Positions 44,797 to 53,477 of a DNA stretch of 64,000 bases are shown here, piece after piece. Position 1 is the stretch's first letter, and each line of letters opens with the position of its first letter. The notes below the pieces were generated by a model. The model was not told where the DNA came from. It saw nothing but the letters and a program-made list of their open reading frames with translations, and made no database searches. The position numbers and the translations under genes are program-made. Origin of the DNA: Halomonas cupida (GTDB lineage Bacteria > Pseudomonadota > Gammaproteobacteria > Pseudomonadales > Halomonadaceae); NCBI RefSeq assembly GCF_900142755.1, contig NZ_FRCA01000006.1:1-64000 (forward strand). Direction: 5' to 3'.

Positions 44797-44830
44797 GCTC
44801 GACGGTCCTGCCGTCGAGCCTTTCATTTTC
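44797..44830 (+). terminator. Probable terminator after the SMP-30 gene
   Basis: The 9-bp stem GCTCGACGG/CCGTCGAGC with a 5-nt loop is followed by CTTTCATTTTC. It is T-rich rather than a perfect T-run. It lies 28 bp after the stop codon. The remaining gap to astE (44831-45045) holds no gene I can support. Confidence 0.7.
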
Positions 44831-45045
44831 TCACCGATGGTTTTCAACAGTCCGACGCTCTCGCTTGCAGCCAGCGTATTCTCGCTGGATGGTGATCCTC
44901 CAACATGAAGGCTTGGCGCTACATAGCACCCGGCCACACAACACCTGCATGATCAGGAGACACGCTAATGACAGTGAAGAGCGCGGACAGCGAAGGACGT
45001 AGACAGTGAAGGACATGCTACCGGCATCCCATTCGAGAGGTCGCC

Positions 45046-46053
45046 ATGCTTGCTGATTGGCTGACCGTCAGCCTCGACCAGGGCCAACCGAACTCGCTGC
45101 AGGGGACAATCCCCGGAGGCCGCTACAGTATCGAAGGTTCCGGCATTCTTTCTCTGACGCCCGATCAGCTCAGTGACGATGCCAGAGCCGTTGTACTGTC
45201 GGTCGGTATCCACGGCAACGAGACCGCCCCCATCGAACTGCTGGGTGAATGCCTGGCGCGCCTGGAGGCTGGCGTGAACCGGCTCGGCGCACCGCTGCTG
45301 GTGATTCTCGGTAACCTCGAGGCCATTCGCCGCAATACCCGCTTCGTCGAGACCAACCTGAACCGCCTGTTCCGTCGCGACCTCGAACAGCAGGGAGCAG
45401 AGGCCGAACGCGCCCGGGAATTGATGACAGCGGTGGATCGCTTCTACGACCGACACACCGACCTGCCCCGGCTGCACTACGATCTACACACGGCGATTCG
45501 GGACAGCCAGTACCCACGCTTCGTCGTTGATCCGTTTGCGGAATCGCGCACCGAGGAGCAACAGTGGCACTGGCTGGCCGGCGCCGGTATTCAGGCGGCG
45601 CTCAAGCAGCATCAGCATAGCTGGACGTTCTCCCACTACAGCAAGCATTACCATCAGGCCCAAGCCTTTACCTTCGAACTCGGCAAGGCGCTGCCTTTCG
45701 GCCACAATGATCTCGGCAGTCTGGCGGCCATGGGCGCCCTGCTGGATGCCTTGATGGCTGGTCGCCAACCCGAAGCAGGCGATGGCCGGAAAATGGCCGG
45801 CTTCCAGGTCGCCGTCGAGGTGTTCCGCGAAAGCGAGGCCTTCCGTCTGTGTTTCGCCGACGACATACCCAATTTCACCGAGTTTGGTTGCGGAGAGACG
45901 ATCGCCGAGGATGCTTCCGCAGGTCCCACGGTGGTGGGCGAAACCCCTCTGCGAGTGGTGTTTCCCAATGCCAGAGTGGAACTCGGTGCCCGCGCCGCGC
46001 TGTTGGTGAAGCCGACACAGCTCATGACGCAGATATCATCAGAAACTACCTGA
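45046..46053 (+). CDS. astE: Succinylglutamate desuccinylase AstE
   Basis: Zinc carboxypeptidase-like protein of 335 residues. Metal ligands are in LSVGIHGNETAPIELLGE (H and E) and LHYDLHTAIRDSQYPRF (H). NLEAIRRNTRFVETNLNRLFRRD is a family block. It hydrolyses N-succinylglutamate to succinate and glutamate, the last step of the arginine succinyltransferase (AST) pathway. The other ast genes are not in the window, so it is either separated from them or acts alone. A transporter for basic amino acids follows 245 bp downstream, matching an arginine-use theme. Confidence 0.92.
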   Translation: MLADWLTVSLDQGQPNSLQGTIPGGRYSIEGSGILSLTPDQLSDDARAVVLSVGIHGNETAPIELLGECLARLEAGVNRLGAPLLVILGNLEAIRRNTRFVETNLNRLFRRDLEQQGAEAERARELMTAVDRFYDRHTDLPRLHYDLHTAIRDSQYPRFVVDPFAESRTEEQQWHWLAGAGIQAALKQHQHSWTFSHYSKHYHQAQAFTFELGKALPFGHNDLGSLAAMGALLDALMAGRQPEAGDGRKMAGFQVAVEVFRESEAFRLCFADDIPNFTEFGCGETIAEDASAGPTVVGETPLRVVFPNARVELGARAALLVKPTQLMTQISSETT

Positions 46054-46138
46054 TGCATACCCACCGACCGTTACACATTCCATTACGAAAAGTACAAATT
46101 TATAACATTTATTAATAACAACAAGTTGGAGATAAACC

Positions 46139-46219
46139 ATGCACGCAGAAACGCAAGGACTATACGAAAGTCTAATTAGCCGCTTCCGGTGTCGCGGTGT
46201 TGCACCGCGACAAGCCTGA
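46139..46219 (+). CDS. Candidate Arg-rich leader peptide
   Basis: A 26-codon frame (MHAETQGLYESLISRFRCRG, then VAPRQA and a stop) begins 8 nt after TTGGAG, an unusually good ribosome-binding site, in the AT-rich region before the basic-amino-acid transporter. It has four arginines in its last twelve codons (CGC, CGG, CGC, CGA). Its last codons form one arm of a perfect hairpin at 46191-46211. A leader peptide controlling the transporter by ribosome stalling is possible. It could equally be a chance frame. Confidence 0.35.
   Translation: MHAETQGLYESLISRFRCRGVAPRQA
46191..46211 (+). promoter_or_regulatory. Leader hairpin 1 upstream of the ABC transporter
   Basis: GTCGCGGTG-TTG-CACCGCGAC is a perfect 9-bp stem with a 3-nt loop, overlapping the Arg codons of the short leader frame. 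Just after it, TGATAGAAT looks like an extended -10 element, so a promoter in this spot is an alternative reading. Confidence 0.5.
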
Positions 46220-46255
46220 TAGAATCCCCCCCTTTTCGCGCCAGCCTGCGCTTGA

Positions 46256-46277
46256 CGGTTCACTCTCCCGTGAACCG
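46256..46277 (+). promoter_or_regulatory. Leader hairpin 2 next to the ATPase ribosome-binding site
   Basis: CGGTTCAC-TCTCCC-GTGAACCG is a perfect 8-bp stem ending 8 nt before the TGGAG of the ATPase gene at 46299. No T-run follows. It could modulate ribosome access. Confidence 0.5.
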
Positions 46278-46298
46278 ATCTGATCTGGAGCCCGATTC

Positions 46299-47069
46299 AT
46301 GGCTGATACCCCTATTCCGCTGGAAGTGCGCAATATCCACAAGAGTTTCGGCGATAACCATGTTCTCAAGGGACTGTCGCTGGAAGCCCGCAAGGGCGAT
46401 GTCATCACCCTGATTGGCTCGTCCGGCTCGGGAAAGAGTACCTTCCTGCGCTGCATGAACCTGCTGGAGCAGCCAGACTCCGGCGATATCATCGTTCATG
46501 GTGAACCGATCACCTTCAAGCAGACCCGCCACGGCTACGAACCCTCCGACTGGAAGCAGGTGGTGCGCATGCGCGCCAAACTGTCGATGGTGTTTCAGAA
46601 TTTCAATCTATGGTCGCACATGACGCTGTTGGAGAACGTCATTGAGGCCCCGATTCAGGTGCTGGGCAAACCGAAAGCGGTTGCCGTACAGCATGCCATG
46701 GAGCTGCTGGACCGCGTTGGCCTCGCCGAACGCGCCCACTACTATCCGGCCCAGATGTCTGGTGGCCAGCAGCAGCGTGGAGCCATCGCCCGAGCCCTGG
46801 CCATGGATCCGGAAGTGATGCTTTTCGACGAACCCACTTCGGCCCTTGACCCCGAGCTGGTCGGGGATGTGCTCAAGGTCATGCGCGACCTGGCCGAGGA
46901 AGGCCGCACCATGATCGTGGTGACCCATGAGATGGCCTTCGCCCACGATGTCTCCAGTCAGGTGATCTACCTGCACCAGGGAGAGGTCGAGGAAGCCGGA
47001 CCGCCCGATCAGGTATTGGGTAATCCGAGCTCTCCGCGCCTCAAGCAATTCCTCGCCCCCAATCGCTGA
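46299..47069 (+). CDS. ABC transporter ATPase for basic amino acids (HisP/AotP-like)
   Basis: Protein of 256 residues. Walker A spans residues 40-48 (GSSGSGKST). The Q-loop is VFQNFNLWSHMTLLENV, the ABC signature MSGGQQQRGAIARAL, Walker B VMLFDEPTSALDPELVGDVL, and the switch histidine VVTHEM. The extended LLEQPDSGDIIVHGEPITFKQTRHGYEPSDW segment is typical of histidine/arginine/ornithine importers. It powers uptake with the two permeases and the binding protein encoded downstream. It is the first gene of a four-gene operon. The leader upstream may carry control elements. Confidence 0.92.
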   Translation: MADTPIPLEVRNIHKSFGDNHVLKGLSLEARKGDVITLIGSSGSGKSTFLRCMNLLEQPDSGDIIVHGEPITFKQTRHGYEPSDWKQVVRMRAKLSMVFQNFNLWSHMTLLENVIEAPIQVLGKPKAVAVQHAMELLDRVGLAERAHYYPAQMSGGQQQRGAIARALAMDPEVMLFDEPTSALDPELVGDVLKVMRDLAEEGRTMIVVTHEMAFAHDVSSQVIYLHQGEVEEAGPPDQVLGNPSSPRLKQFLAPNR

Positions 47070-47089
47070 TTCGCGGCAAGGAGACTGCC

Positions 47090-47797
47090 ATGACCGACCT
47101 GATGCAATACGGTCCTCGCCTGTTCGAGGGCGCCATGCTGACCATCGCAGTGGCATTGCTGTCGCTGCTGCTGTCGCTGCTGCTGGGCCTGCTCACCGCC
47201 AGTGCCAAGATGTCACGCAACCGCCTGATACACGGGATCGCCACGCTCTACACCACCATCATCCGCGGTGTCCCGGATCTGGTGATGATGTTTCTGCTGT
47301 TCTTTGGTGCCCAGATCGGCCTCAACATGATCACCGATCTGCTCTACGAACTCTATGGATGGGATCTGTACATCGAGATCAACTCCTTTGTGGCTGGCGT
47401 GGTCACTATTGGACTGATCTTCGGTGCCTATATGGGCGAAACCTTCCGCGGCGCCTTTCTTGCCGTGGATCGAGGCCAGATCGAAGCCGGACGTGCCTAC
47501 GGCATGAACCACGGCCAGGTATTTCGTCGCATCCGCTTCCCGCAGATGATGCGCCATGCCCTGCCGGGGCTTTCCAACAACTGGATGGTCCTGCTCAAGA
47601 CCACCGCGCTGGTCTCGGTAATCGGCCTGACCGACATGGTGCGTGTTGCTGAGGAGGCCTCCAAACAGACCGATCAGCCCTTCCTGTTCCTGGGCATCGT
47701 CGCGCTGGTCTATCTGGCCATCGCCAGTGTTTCCGAGTGGGGGTTCAGCCGCCTGCAGGAACGCTATGACACAGGCTTTGTGGGAGGAGAGGACTGA
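47090..47797 (+). CDS. ABC transporter permease for basic amino acids (HisQ/AotQ-like)
   Basis: Protein of 235 residues with five membrane helices and the polar amino acid permease (HEQRO) domain: LYTTIIRGVPDLVMMFLLFFGAQIGLN and FGAYMGETFRGAFLAVDRGQIEAGRAYGMNHGQVFRRIRFPQMMRHALPGLSNNW. The EAGRAYGM loop contacts the ATPase. AAGGAG precedes the ATG. Its stop codon overlaps the next start by one base. Confidence 0.92.
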   Translation: MTDLMQYGPRLFEGAMLTIAVALLSLLLSLLLGLLTASAKMSRNRLIHGIATLYTTIIRGVPDLVMMFLLFFGAQIGLNMITDLLYELYGWDLYIEINSFVAGVVTIGLIFGAYMGETFRGAFLAVDRGQIEAGRAYGMNHGQVFRRIRFPQMMRHALPGLSNNWMVLLKTTALVSVIGLTDMVRVAEEASKQTDQPFLFLGIVALVYLAIASVSEWGFSRLQERYDTGFVGGED

Positions 47798-48525
47798 TGG
47801 AATGGTTAACTACCCTGCAGGCCGCACTGACCGACCACACCGTTCTCTCCGCGGATAATCTGGCTCGCTACGGGGAAGGTCTGGTCACCACCGTACAACT
47901 GGTATTTGCCTCGCTGGTGATCGGCCTGTTCCTGGCGGTCCCGCTGGCCATCGGACGCAGTTCGAAGCGTCGCTGGATCAGCCTGCCGATCTATGCCTAC
48001 ACCTATGTATTCCGCGGTACACCGCTGCTGGTCCAGCTCTACTTGATCTATTACGGGCTACCCAGCATCGATGCGCTAAGGGACTGGCAATACTGGGAAT
48101 ATATCGACAGGGCCCATGTCTGGGCTCTCGTGGCATTTACCCTCAATACGGCGGCCTACACTACCGAGATCTTCCGTGGCGCGATCAAGAATACCCCCCG
48201 TGGCGAGATCGAGGCGGCCAAGGCCTACGGCATGGGCTACTGGTTACGCATGCGGCGCATCGTGCTGCCCAGCGCCTTCCGTCGCGCCCTGCCGGCCTAC
48301 GGCAATGAGGTGATCTTCATGCTTCACGCCAGCGCTGTGGCCAGTATCGTCACCATCATGGATCTGACCGGCGCTGCACGCTTTATCGTTGCCCGCACCT
48401 ATTCAGCTTTCGAGCCCTATCTGTGGGTAGCCTGCATCTATCTGTGCCTGACTTTCGCGATCCTGTATCTGTTCCGCTATCTCGAAAAACGCCTGCTGGC
48501 CCACCTACGCCCCGCCGGCGAATGA
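47797..48525 (+). CDS. ABC transporter permease for basic amino acids (HisM/AotM-like)
   Basis: Protein of 242 residues, second permease of the pair. Features include YAYTYVFRGTPLLVQLYLIYYGLPSI, NTAAYTTEIFRGAIKNTPRGEIEAAKAYGMGYWLRMRRIVLPSAFRRALPAYGNEVIFMLHASA. The start overlaps the previous stop (TGATG), giving coupled translation at equal dose. The 160-bp gap after it contains an ACCCAT/ATGGGT hairpin before the binding-protein gene. Confidence 0.92.
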   Translation: MEWLTTLQAALTDHTVLSADNLARYGEGLVTTVQLVFASLVIGLFLAVPLAIGRSSKRRWISLPIYAYTYVFRGTPLLVQLYLIYYGLPSIDALRDWQYWEYIDRAHVWALVAFTLNTAAYTTEIFRGAIKNTPRGEIEAAKAYGMGYWLRMRRIVLPSAFRRALPAYGNEVIFMLHASAVASIVTIMDLTGAARFIVARTYSAFEPYLWVACIYLCLTFAILYLFRYLEKRLLAHLRPAGE

Positions 48526-48685
48526 AGCCACCATCCATGAACGTCAGCGAGTTCAACGTCAAACAACCGTTGGAAATCAGCAACCGACAGCGCTGGTCTT
48601 CCTCTTCCGCAGGGCAGACCCATTCGCTATGGTGGATGGGTTGCGTCCCACCGACGCTCCATCAACAACAAGGGATCCTACCCAC

Positions 48686-49456
48686 ATGACATTACGCAAG
48701 GTTTTCACCGCAGGCCTACTCGGTACCGCTCTCCTCGCATCCACTGCCCAGGCAGAGGTTCGCGACATTCGCATCGGCGTCGATGTTCCCTATGAGCCCA
48801 TGGAGTACCGCACCGCTGAAGGCGAACTGACCGGTTTCGATATCGACCTGGGCAACGCCATGTGTGCCGAGATCGGCATCCAGTGTGAATGGGTCGTGCA
48901 GGCATGGGACGGCATCATTCCCGGCCTCGCCGCGCGCAAATACGACGCCATCATGTCGTCGATGACCATCAACGATGAGCGCCGCGAACACGTACTGTTC
49001 AGCGAGCCCTACTTCACGCCGCCTTCCGCCTGGTTCGCTCCGACCGATCTCGACATGGAAACGCCGGATACCGCCAGCCTCGAAGGCCTGACCATTGGTG
49101 TCCAGCGCGGCACCCTGCAGGACAACTATGTCACCGATCTGTACGGCGACGTGGCCGATGTGAAGCGTTACGGCACCGCCGACGACCTGGTCCTCGACAT
49201 GGATGCCGACCGTGTCGATATCGGCTTCCTCGACTACCCGGTCGGCAAGTCCACCCTGCTCGACAGCGATTCCGGCGAGTACAAGGTGGTAGGTGAGCAG
49301 ATCACCGAGCCCAAGGAGTACTTTGGAGACGGCTTCGGTATCGCCTTCCGCCAGCGTGATCAGGACCTGGCCGATGCCTTCAACCAGGCGCTCGCCGCGC
49401 TGAAGGAAAACGGTACCTACGACGAGATCTTCAACCGATACTTCGGCGAAGAGTAA
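48686..49456 (+). CDS. Periplasmic binding protein for basic amino acids (HisJ/AotJ-like)
   Basis: Protein of 256 residues starting at ATG 48686 with a Sec signal peptide (MTLRKVFTAGLLGTALLASTAQA). The SBP_bac_3 fold is evident in IRIGVDVPYEPMEYRTAEGELTGFDIDLGNAMCAEIG and WDGIIPGLAARKYDAIMSSMTINDERREHVLFSEPYF. Acidic residues in the pocket region suit a cationic amino acid. AAGGGA lies upstream. It is the last gene of the transporter operon and is followed by a strong hairpin. Confidence 0.92.
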   Translation: MTLRKVFTAGLLGTALLASTAQAEVRDIRIGVDVPYEPMEYRTAEGELTGFDIDLGNAMCAEIGIQCEWVVQAWDGIIPGLAARKYDAIMSSMTINDERREHVLFSEPYFTPPSAWFAPTDLDMETPDTASLEGLTIGVQRGTLQDNYVTDLYGDVADVKRYGTADDLVLDMDADRVDIGFLDYPVGKSTLLDSDSGEYKVVGEQITEPKEYFGDGFGIAFRQRDQDLADAFNQALAALKENGTYDEIFNRYFGEE

Positions 49457-49461
49457 CGTCT

Positions 49462-49496
49462 TCGGCCTCTGGCATCTTGAACTTGCCGGAGGCCGA
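49462..49496 (+). terminator. Hairpin after the binding-protein gene
   Basis: TCGGCCTCTGGC and GCCGGAGGCCGA form a 12-bp stem (one T-G wobble) with an 11-nt loop, starting 5 nt past the stop codon. No T-run follows, so it may act as an mRNA-end stabiliser or a Rho-assisted terminator. The gap to msrB (49497-49730) shows no gene. Confidence 0.6.
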
Positions 49497-49730
49497 CTCC
49501 CTGCCCCGCCAGCCCCTCCCCCCGATTGAGCATCTGCAATAACGCTCGAGTTTCTGCCATGCCGCTGTACTCAGATACTCAAAACAACTGAAATACCCAT
49601 CCAGAGCAGGATATTCTCCCAAGGTGTAAGGAATTCTCTTCCCGGGACACTAACCATTGTCCCACGAGGAGCAGCATTCCTCCCTGCCGTTTCCACCGAG
49701 TCGTTTCCACCGATGGAATGAGGAGAGCCC

Positions 49731-50177
49731 ATGAAGCGCTACGAGAAATCCCCTGAAGCGATTGCCCGCCTTGACCAGGAGCAGTACCGTGTCACCCAGG
49801 AGTCCGGCACAGAGCGTGCCGGCACGGGAAAGTATCTGCACAACAACGAGCCCGGCATCTATGTTGATATCGTCTCCGGCGAACCGTTGTTTGCGTCCTC
49901 GGACAAGTATGAATCGGGCTGTGGCTGGCCAAGCTTCACCAAACCCATCGAGCCCGCTCACATCAATGACCTGACCGATACCTCGCATGGTATGGTGCGT
50001 ACTGAAGTGCGCTCGACCCATGGGGACAGCCACCTGGGCCATGTGTTTCCCGATGGGCCTCGGGAGCAGGGCGGTTTACGCTACTGTATCAACTCTGCCT
50101 CGCTGCGCTTTATCCATCGCGACGAAATGGAAGCCGAAGGCTACGGCGAGTATCTGAATCAAGTCGAGGAGGTTTGA
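49731..50177 (+). CDS. msrB: Peptide methionine-R-sulfoxide reductase MsrB
   Basis: Protein of 148 residues. The catalytic cysteine is C119 in [11 protein letters not shown]; the likely resolving cysteine is C64 in [23 protein letters not shown] is the substrate-site block. The two CxxC zinc motifs of many MsrB proteins are absent, so this is the zinc-free form. It reduces methionine-R-sulfoxide in oxidised proteins using thioredoxin. The stop codon is 2 nt from the msrA start, so the two are one operon. Confidence 0.95.
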   Translation: MKRYEKSPEAIARLDQEQYRVTQESGTERAGTGKYLHNNEPGIYVDIVSGEPLFASSDKYESGCGWPSFTKPIEPAHINDLTDTSHGMVRTEVRSTHGDSHLGHVFPDGPREQGGLRYCINSASLRFIHRDEMEAEGYGEYLNQVEEV

Positions 50178-50179
50178 CC

Positions 50180-50680
50180 ATGGCACACGAGCGAGCAGTA
50201 CTGGCAGGTGGATGCTTCTGGGGCATGCAGGACCTGATTCGCCAATTGCCCGGTGTGGAGGGAACCCGTGTCGGCTATACCGGCGGTGATGTGCCCAATG
50301 CCACCTATCGCCACCATGGCACTCACGCCGAAGGCATCGAGATCATTTTCGATCCCGAGGTCATCAGCTACCGTCGCCTGCTGGAATACTTCTTCCAGAT
50401 TCACGACCCGACCACGGTCAACCGCCAGGGCAATGACCGGGGAATGTCCTACCGTTCGGCGATCTACTATGTCGACGAGGCTCAGAAGGAAGAGGCACTA
50501 CGCACCATCAAGGACGTCGATGCCTCCGGCCTGTGGCCAGGCAAGGTCGTCACCGAGGTCGAGCCGGTAGGTGACTTCTGGGAGGCCGAACCCGAGCATC
50601 AGGACTACCTGCAGCGTCTGCCCAATGGCTACACCTGTCACTTCCCGCGCAAGGACTGGGTGTTGCCATCCAGCCACTGA
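50180..50680 (+). CDS. msrA: Peptide methionine-S-sulfoxide reductase MsrA
   Basis: Protein of 166 residues with the catalytic GGCFWGMQD motif (C12). [36 protein letters not shown] and [13 protein letters not shown] are family blocks. It repairs the S-epimer of methionine sulfoxide, complementing MsrB. ATG 50180 is chosen over an upstream TTG because GAGGAGG sits 7 nt before it. The single-domain form with adjacent msrB is common. Confidence 0.95.
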   Translation: MAHERAVLAGGCFWGMQDLIRQLPGVEGTRVGYTGGDVPNATYRHHGTHAEGIEIIFDPEVISYRRLLEYFFQIHDPTTVNRQGNDRGMSYRSAIYYVDEAQKEEALRTIKDVDASGLWPGKVVTEVEPVGDFWEAEPEHQDYLQRLPNGYTCHFPRKDWVLPSSH

Positions 50681-50698
50681 AAATTGCCGGGGCTCTGC

Positions 50699-51148
50699 TC
50701 AACCTCTCATGTCATGAGTCCCCGGCACATGCGGCGCTGGTGCAGCAGCTTCCTTCACCGGCTGCGCCAGCTCCTGCAGGATGCCACATTCCGCCGTAGT
50801 TCCCCTTCCCGTACAACGCTGGCGCAAAGCGATAAGCTGGTGCTCGAGGCGCTGCAACTGGTCAATCCGCAACGCGACGTGCTGAAGGTGCGCCTCGATC
50901 AACGTGTTGGCCTCATCACAGGGCTGATCGGGACGATCGTGCAACTCGAGCAGCGTGCGCACCTCATCCAGCGTCATATCGAGGGCACGACAATGGCGGA
51001 TGAACGCTACCCGCTCAGCGTGCTCGACGCTGTAAAGGCGATAATTCCCGGCACTTCGCGCCGGCTCCGGCAGCAGCCCTTCCCTTTCGTAGTAGCGCAG
51101 CGTTTCCACCGCGCATCCGGTACGGCTGGCCAGCTCTCCAATCTTCAT
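50699..51148 (-). CDS. cadR: Cd(II)/Pb(II)-responsive MerR-type regulator CadR
   Basis: Protein of 149 residues. The N-terminal MerR helix-turn-helix is MKIGELASRTGCAVETLRYYEREGLLPEPARSAGNYRLYS. Metal-sensing cysteines include one in DRPDQPCDEAN and one in RQRCTGRG, in the CadR/PbrR positions. ATG 51148 follows GAGGTGA. It is divergent from cadA, and a long palindrome overlaps the cadA promoter. On metal binding such regulators twist the over-long promoter spacer and activate the efflux pump gene. Confidence 0.92.
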   Translation of the reverse strand: MKIGELASRTGCAVETLRYYEREGLLPEPARSAGNYRLYSVEHAERVAFIRHCRALDMTLDEVRTLLELHDRPDQPCDEANTLIEAHLQHVALRIDQLQRLEHQLIALRQRCTGRGTTAECGILQELAQPVKEAAAPAPHVPGTHDMRG

Positions 51149-51203
51149 CTGTCTCACCTCGCTCCATCCATCTTGTTTCTCTTCATCTATCTCGCATGGG
51201 GGC

Positions 51204-51227
51204 TTGACTCTGTAGTAACTACAGAGT
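51204..51227 (+). promoter_or_regulatory. CadR operator and cadA promoter
   Basis: A perfect 10-bp inverted repeat (ACTCTGTAGT and ACTACAGAGT around one A) spans 51207-51227 and overlaps a -35-like TTGACT at 51204-51209. This is the classic MerR-family arrangement, with the operator filling the long spacer. The -10 would fall near 51229-51234, where the sequence is poor. Confidence 0.85.
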
Positions 51228-51264
51228 GTTTCATCAGCACAGCCAATGCAAATGGAGAAGAATC

Positions 51265-53439
51265 ATGGCCAGTCAGACTTCACATTCCGAGGCGCATACC
51301 GACTCGACAGTAGGCTCCTGCGGTGGATGCTGTTCATCACAGGCCTCTACTGCATCCGAGCCAGCACCCCAGGTGAACAGCCAGCGACTGGTTCTGATCA
51401 TTGACGAGCTCTGCTGCCCGAGCGAGGAACGCCAGTTGCGCAAGGCTCTTGAAGACATGCCGGGCCTCGTCGAGCTGCGTTTCCAGTTCATGGAACGCCG
51501 ACTCGAGATCCTGCATGACGGCATTGATACCGCCGATGCCATGGCACGTATTCGTCAACTTGGCATGAGCCCACGCACACAACACGACCAGCAGACAGCA
51601 CCTCAGCAGTCCTCCATCCCATGGACAAGGCTGGCCATTGCCGGCGCCATGGCCGTGGCCGCCGAGGTGCTCAACTGGGGCGGAAATGTGCCGCAGTGGG
51701 TACTGGCGGCGCTGGCCCTCTGCGCCATTGCGCTGGTCGGGCTCGACACCTGGCGCAAGGGCTTCATTGCCTTGCGTCAGGGAAGCCTTAATATCAATGC
51801 GTTGATGAGTGTTGCCGTCACCGGTGCGCTGCTGATCGGCCACTGGGCCGAGGCCGCCATGGTGATTGTGCTGTTCACCATCTCTGAGCATGTCGAAGCA
51901 CGCTCACTACACCGCGCGCGTCAGGCCATTCGCGGACTACTCGATCTGGCACCACCACGCGCCCGGGTGCAACAGCAGAATGGCGAGTGGCGTGAAGTCG
52001 CGGCCGAGCTCGTTCAACCCGGCGATCTGCTGCGTGCCCGCGCTGGAGAACGACTGGCACTGGACGGTGAAATTACCCGCGGCCATCCCTCTCTGGATGA
52101 GTCGGCCATCACCGGGGAAAGTCTACCCCGCGACAAGCAACCCGGCGACCAGGTCCATGCCGGCAGTATCAACCTGAACGGTGATATGGAATATCGGGCA
52201 ACCCGTGTGGCGTCGGATACCACCCTGGCGCGTATCATCCACGCCGTGGAACAGGCCCAGGCGAGCCGTGCACCGACCCAGCGCCTGATCGACCGCTTCG
52301 CGGCCATCTATACCCCCGGTGTTTTCATCCTTGCCCTGGCCACTGCCATCGCCTGGCCATTGCTGGGCCTGGGCCCCTGGTTGGATGGTGTCTATCGTGC
52401 TCTGGTGTTGTTGGTCATCGCCTGCCCCTGTGCACTGGTCATCTCAACGCCGGTCACCATCGTCAGCGGCCTCGCCGCGGCGGCGCGCCAGGGGATTCTG
52501 ATCAAGGGCGGGGCTTATCTGGAGCAGGCCCAGCGTCTGAAACAGGTGGTACTCGACAAGACCGGCACCCTGACCATCGGTCGCCCCAAAGTCAGTGACT
52601 GGCAGGCCACCGGCTCCCTGAGCGTCGAGCAATGCGCCAGCCTGGCGCTATCGCTGGCCAGCAGTTCCAACCACCCCATATCAAGAGCCGTCGCCGAACA
52701 TCTGCAGGGCACACCGCTGAGCGACCTTGAAGGTATCGAGGAGCGCGGGGGGCGCGGCATGATCGCCACCCATGAGGGACAGACCGTCTGGTTGGGCAAT
52801 GCCCGTATGGCCCGCGAGTATGGCGCACAGGTGGATGAGCAAACCACTCAGGCACCGCTCTGGCTGGGCCGCGGTGAGCAAGTACTGGCCACCTTCCAGG
52901 TCAGCGACAGCCTGCGTTCCACCAGTCAGGCAGCCATTGACCGTCTGCATGAACTGGGACTCAAGGTCAGCATCCTGAGCGGCGACAGCAAGCCGCGTGT
53001 GCAGGCAATCGCCGAACAGTTGAACATCGATGAAGCCCACGGTGAACTGCTGCCCGAGGACAAGCTACAGCATCTCGAGAAACTGACGCGCCAGGCGCCC
53101 ACCGCCATGGTCGGCGATGGCATCAACGACGCACCGGCGCTGGCACGCGCCGATCTTGGCATTGCCATGGGGGTTGCGGGCAGCGATGTCGCCATCGAGA
53201 CCGCCGACGTGGCCTTGATGGATGACGATCTCGGCAAGCTGGCGCGACTGGTGGAGCTGTCACGCGAGACCCGGCGCCTGTTGGTCCAGAACATCAGCCT
53301 GGCCATCGGCATCAAGGTCGTGTTCCTGACCCTCGCCCTGACCGGCCACGCCACGCTGTGGATGGCAGTCTTCGCCGATATGGGTGCCAGCCTGCTGGTG
53401 GTCGGAAATGGACTACGGATTCTGCGCACGGCCCGTTGA
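51265..53439 (+). CDS. cadA: Heavy-metal P-type ATPase (Cd/Zn/Pb efflux, CadA/ZntA type)
   Basis: Protein of 724 residues. Phosphorylation site D431 lies in DKTGTLT; the membrane metal motif is CPC (387-389). SITGESLP-type actuator TGES and the hinge GDGINDAPALARADLGIAMG are present. The N-terminus has a cysteine cluster GSCGGCC (C19, C22, C23) and then LCCPSEE (C50, C51), a modified HMA-type domain. It pumps divalent soft metals out across the inner membrane. ATG 51265 follows GGAGAAG. The divergent cadR and its operator indicate metal induction. Confidence 0.93.
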   Translation: MASQTSHSEAHTDSTVGSCGGCCSSQASTASEPAPQVNSQRLVLIIDELCCPSEERQLRKALEDMPGLVELRFQFMERRLEILHDGIDTADAMARIRQLGMSPRTQHDQQTAPQQSSIPWTRLAIAGAMAVAAEVLNWGGNVPQWVLAALALCAIALVGLDTWRKGFIALRQGSLNINALMSVAVTGALLIGHWAEAAMVIVLFTISEHVEARSLHRARQAIRGLLDLAPPRARVQQQNGEWREVAAELVQPGDLLRARAGERLALDGEITRGHPSLDESAITGESLPRDKQPGDQVHAGSINLNGDMEYRATRVASDTTLARIIHAVEQAQASRAPTQRLIDRFAAIYTPGVFILALATAIAWPLLGLGPWLDGVYRALVLLVIACPCALVISTPVTIVSGLAAAARQGILIKGGAYLEQAQRLKQVVLDKTGTLTIGRPKVSDWQATGSLSVEQCASLALSLASSSNHPISRAVAEHLQGTPLSDLEGIEERGGRGMIATHEGQTVWLGNARMAREYGAQVDEQTTQAPLWLGRGEQVLATFQVSDSLRSTSQAAIDRLHELGLKVSILSGDSKPRVQAIAEQLNIDEAHGELLPEDKLQHLEKLTRQAPTAMVGDGINDAPALARADLGIAMGVAGSDVAIETADVALMDDDLGKLARLVELSRETRRLLVQNISLAIGIKVVFLTLALTGHATLWMAVFADMGASLLVVGNGLRILRTAR

Positions 53440-53477
53440 ATCCAATCCACTGCTCAGGTCTGAATCACGGCCCGAGC

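Noticed and set aside
46191-46211. Classical transcription attenuator before the ABC transporter
   Set aside because: Neither hairpin in the leader is followed by a T-run, so a standard Rho-independent attenuator is not supported.
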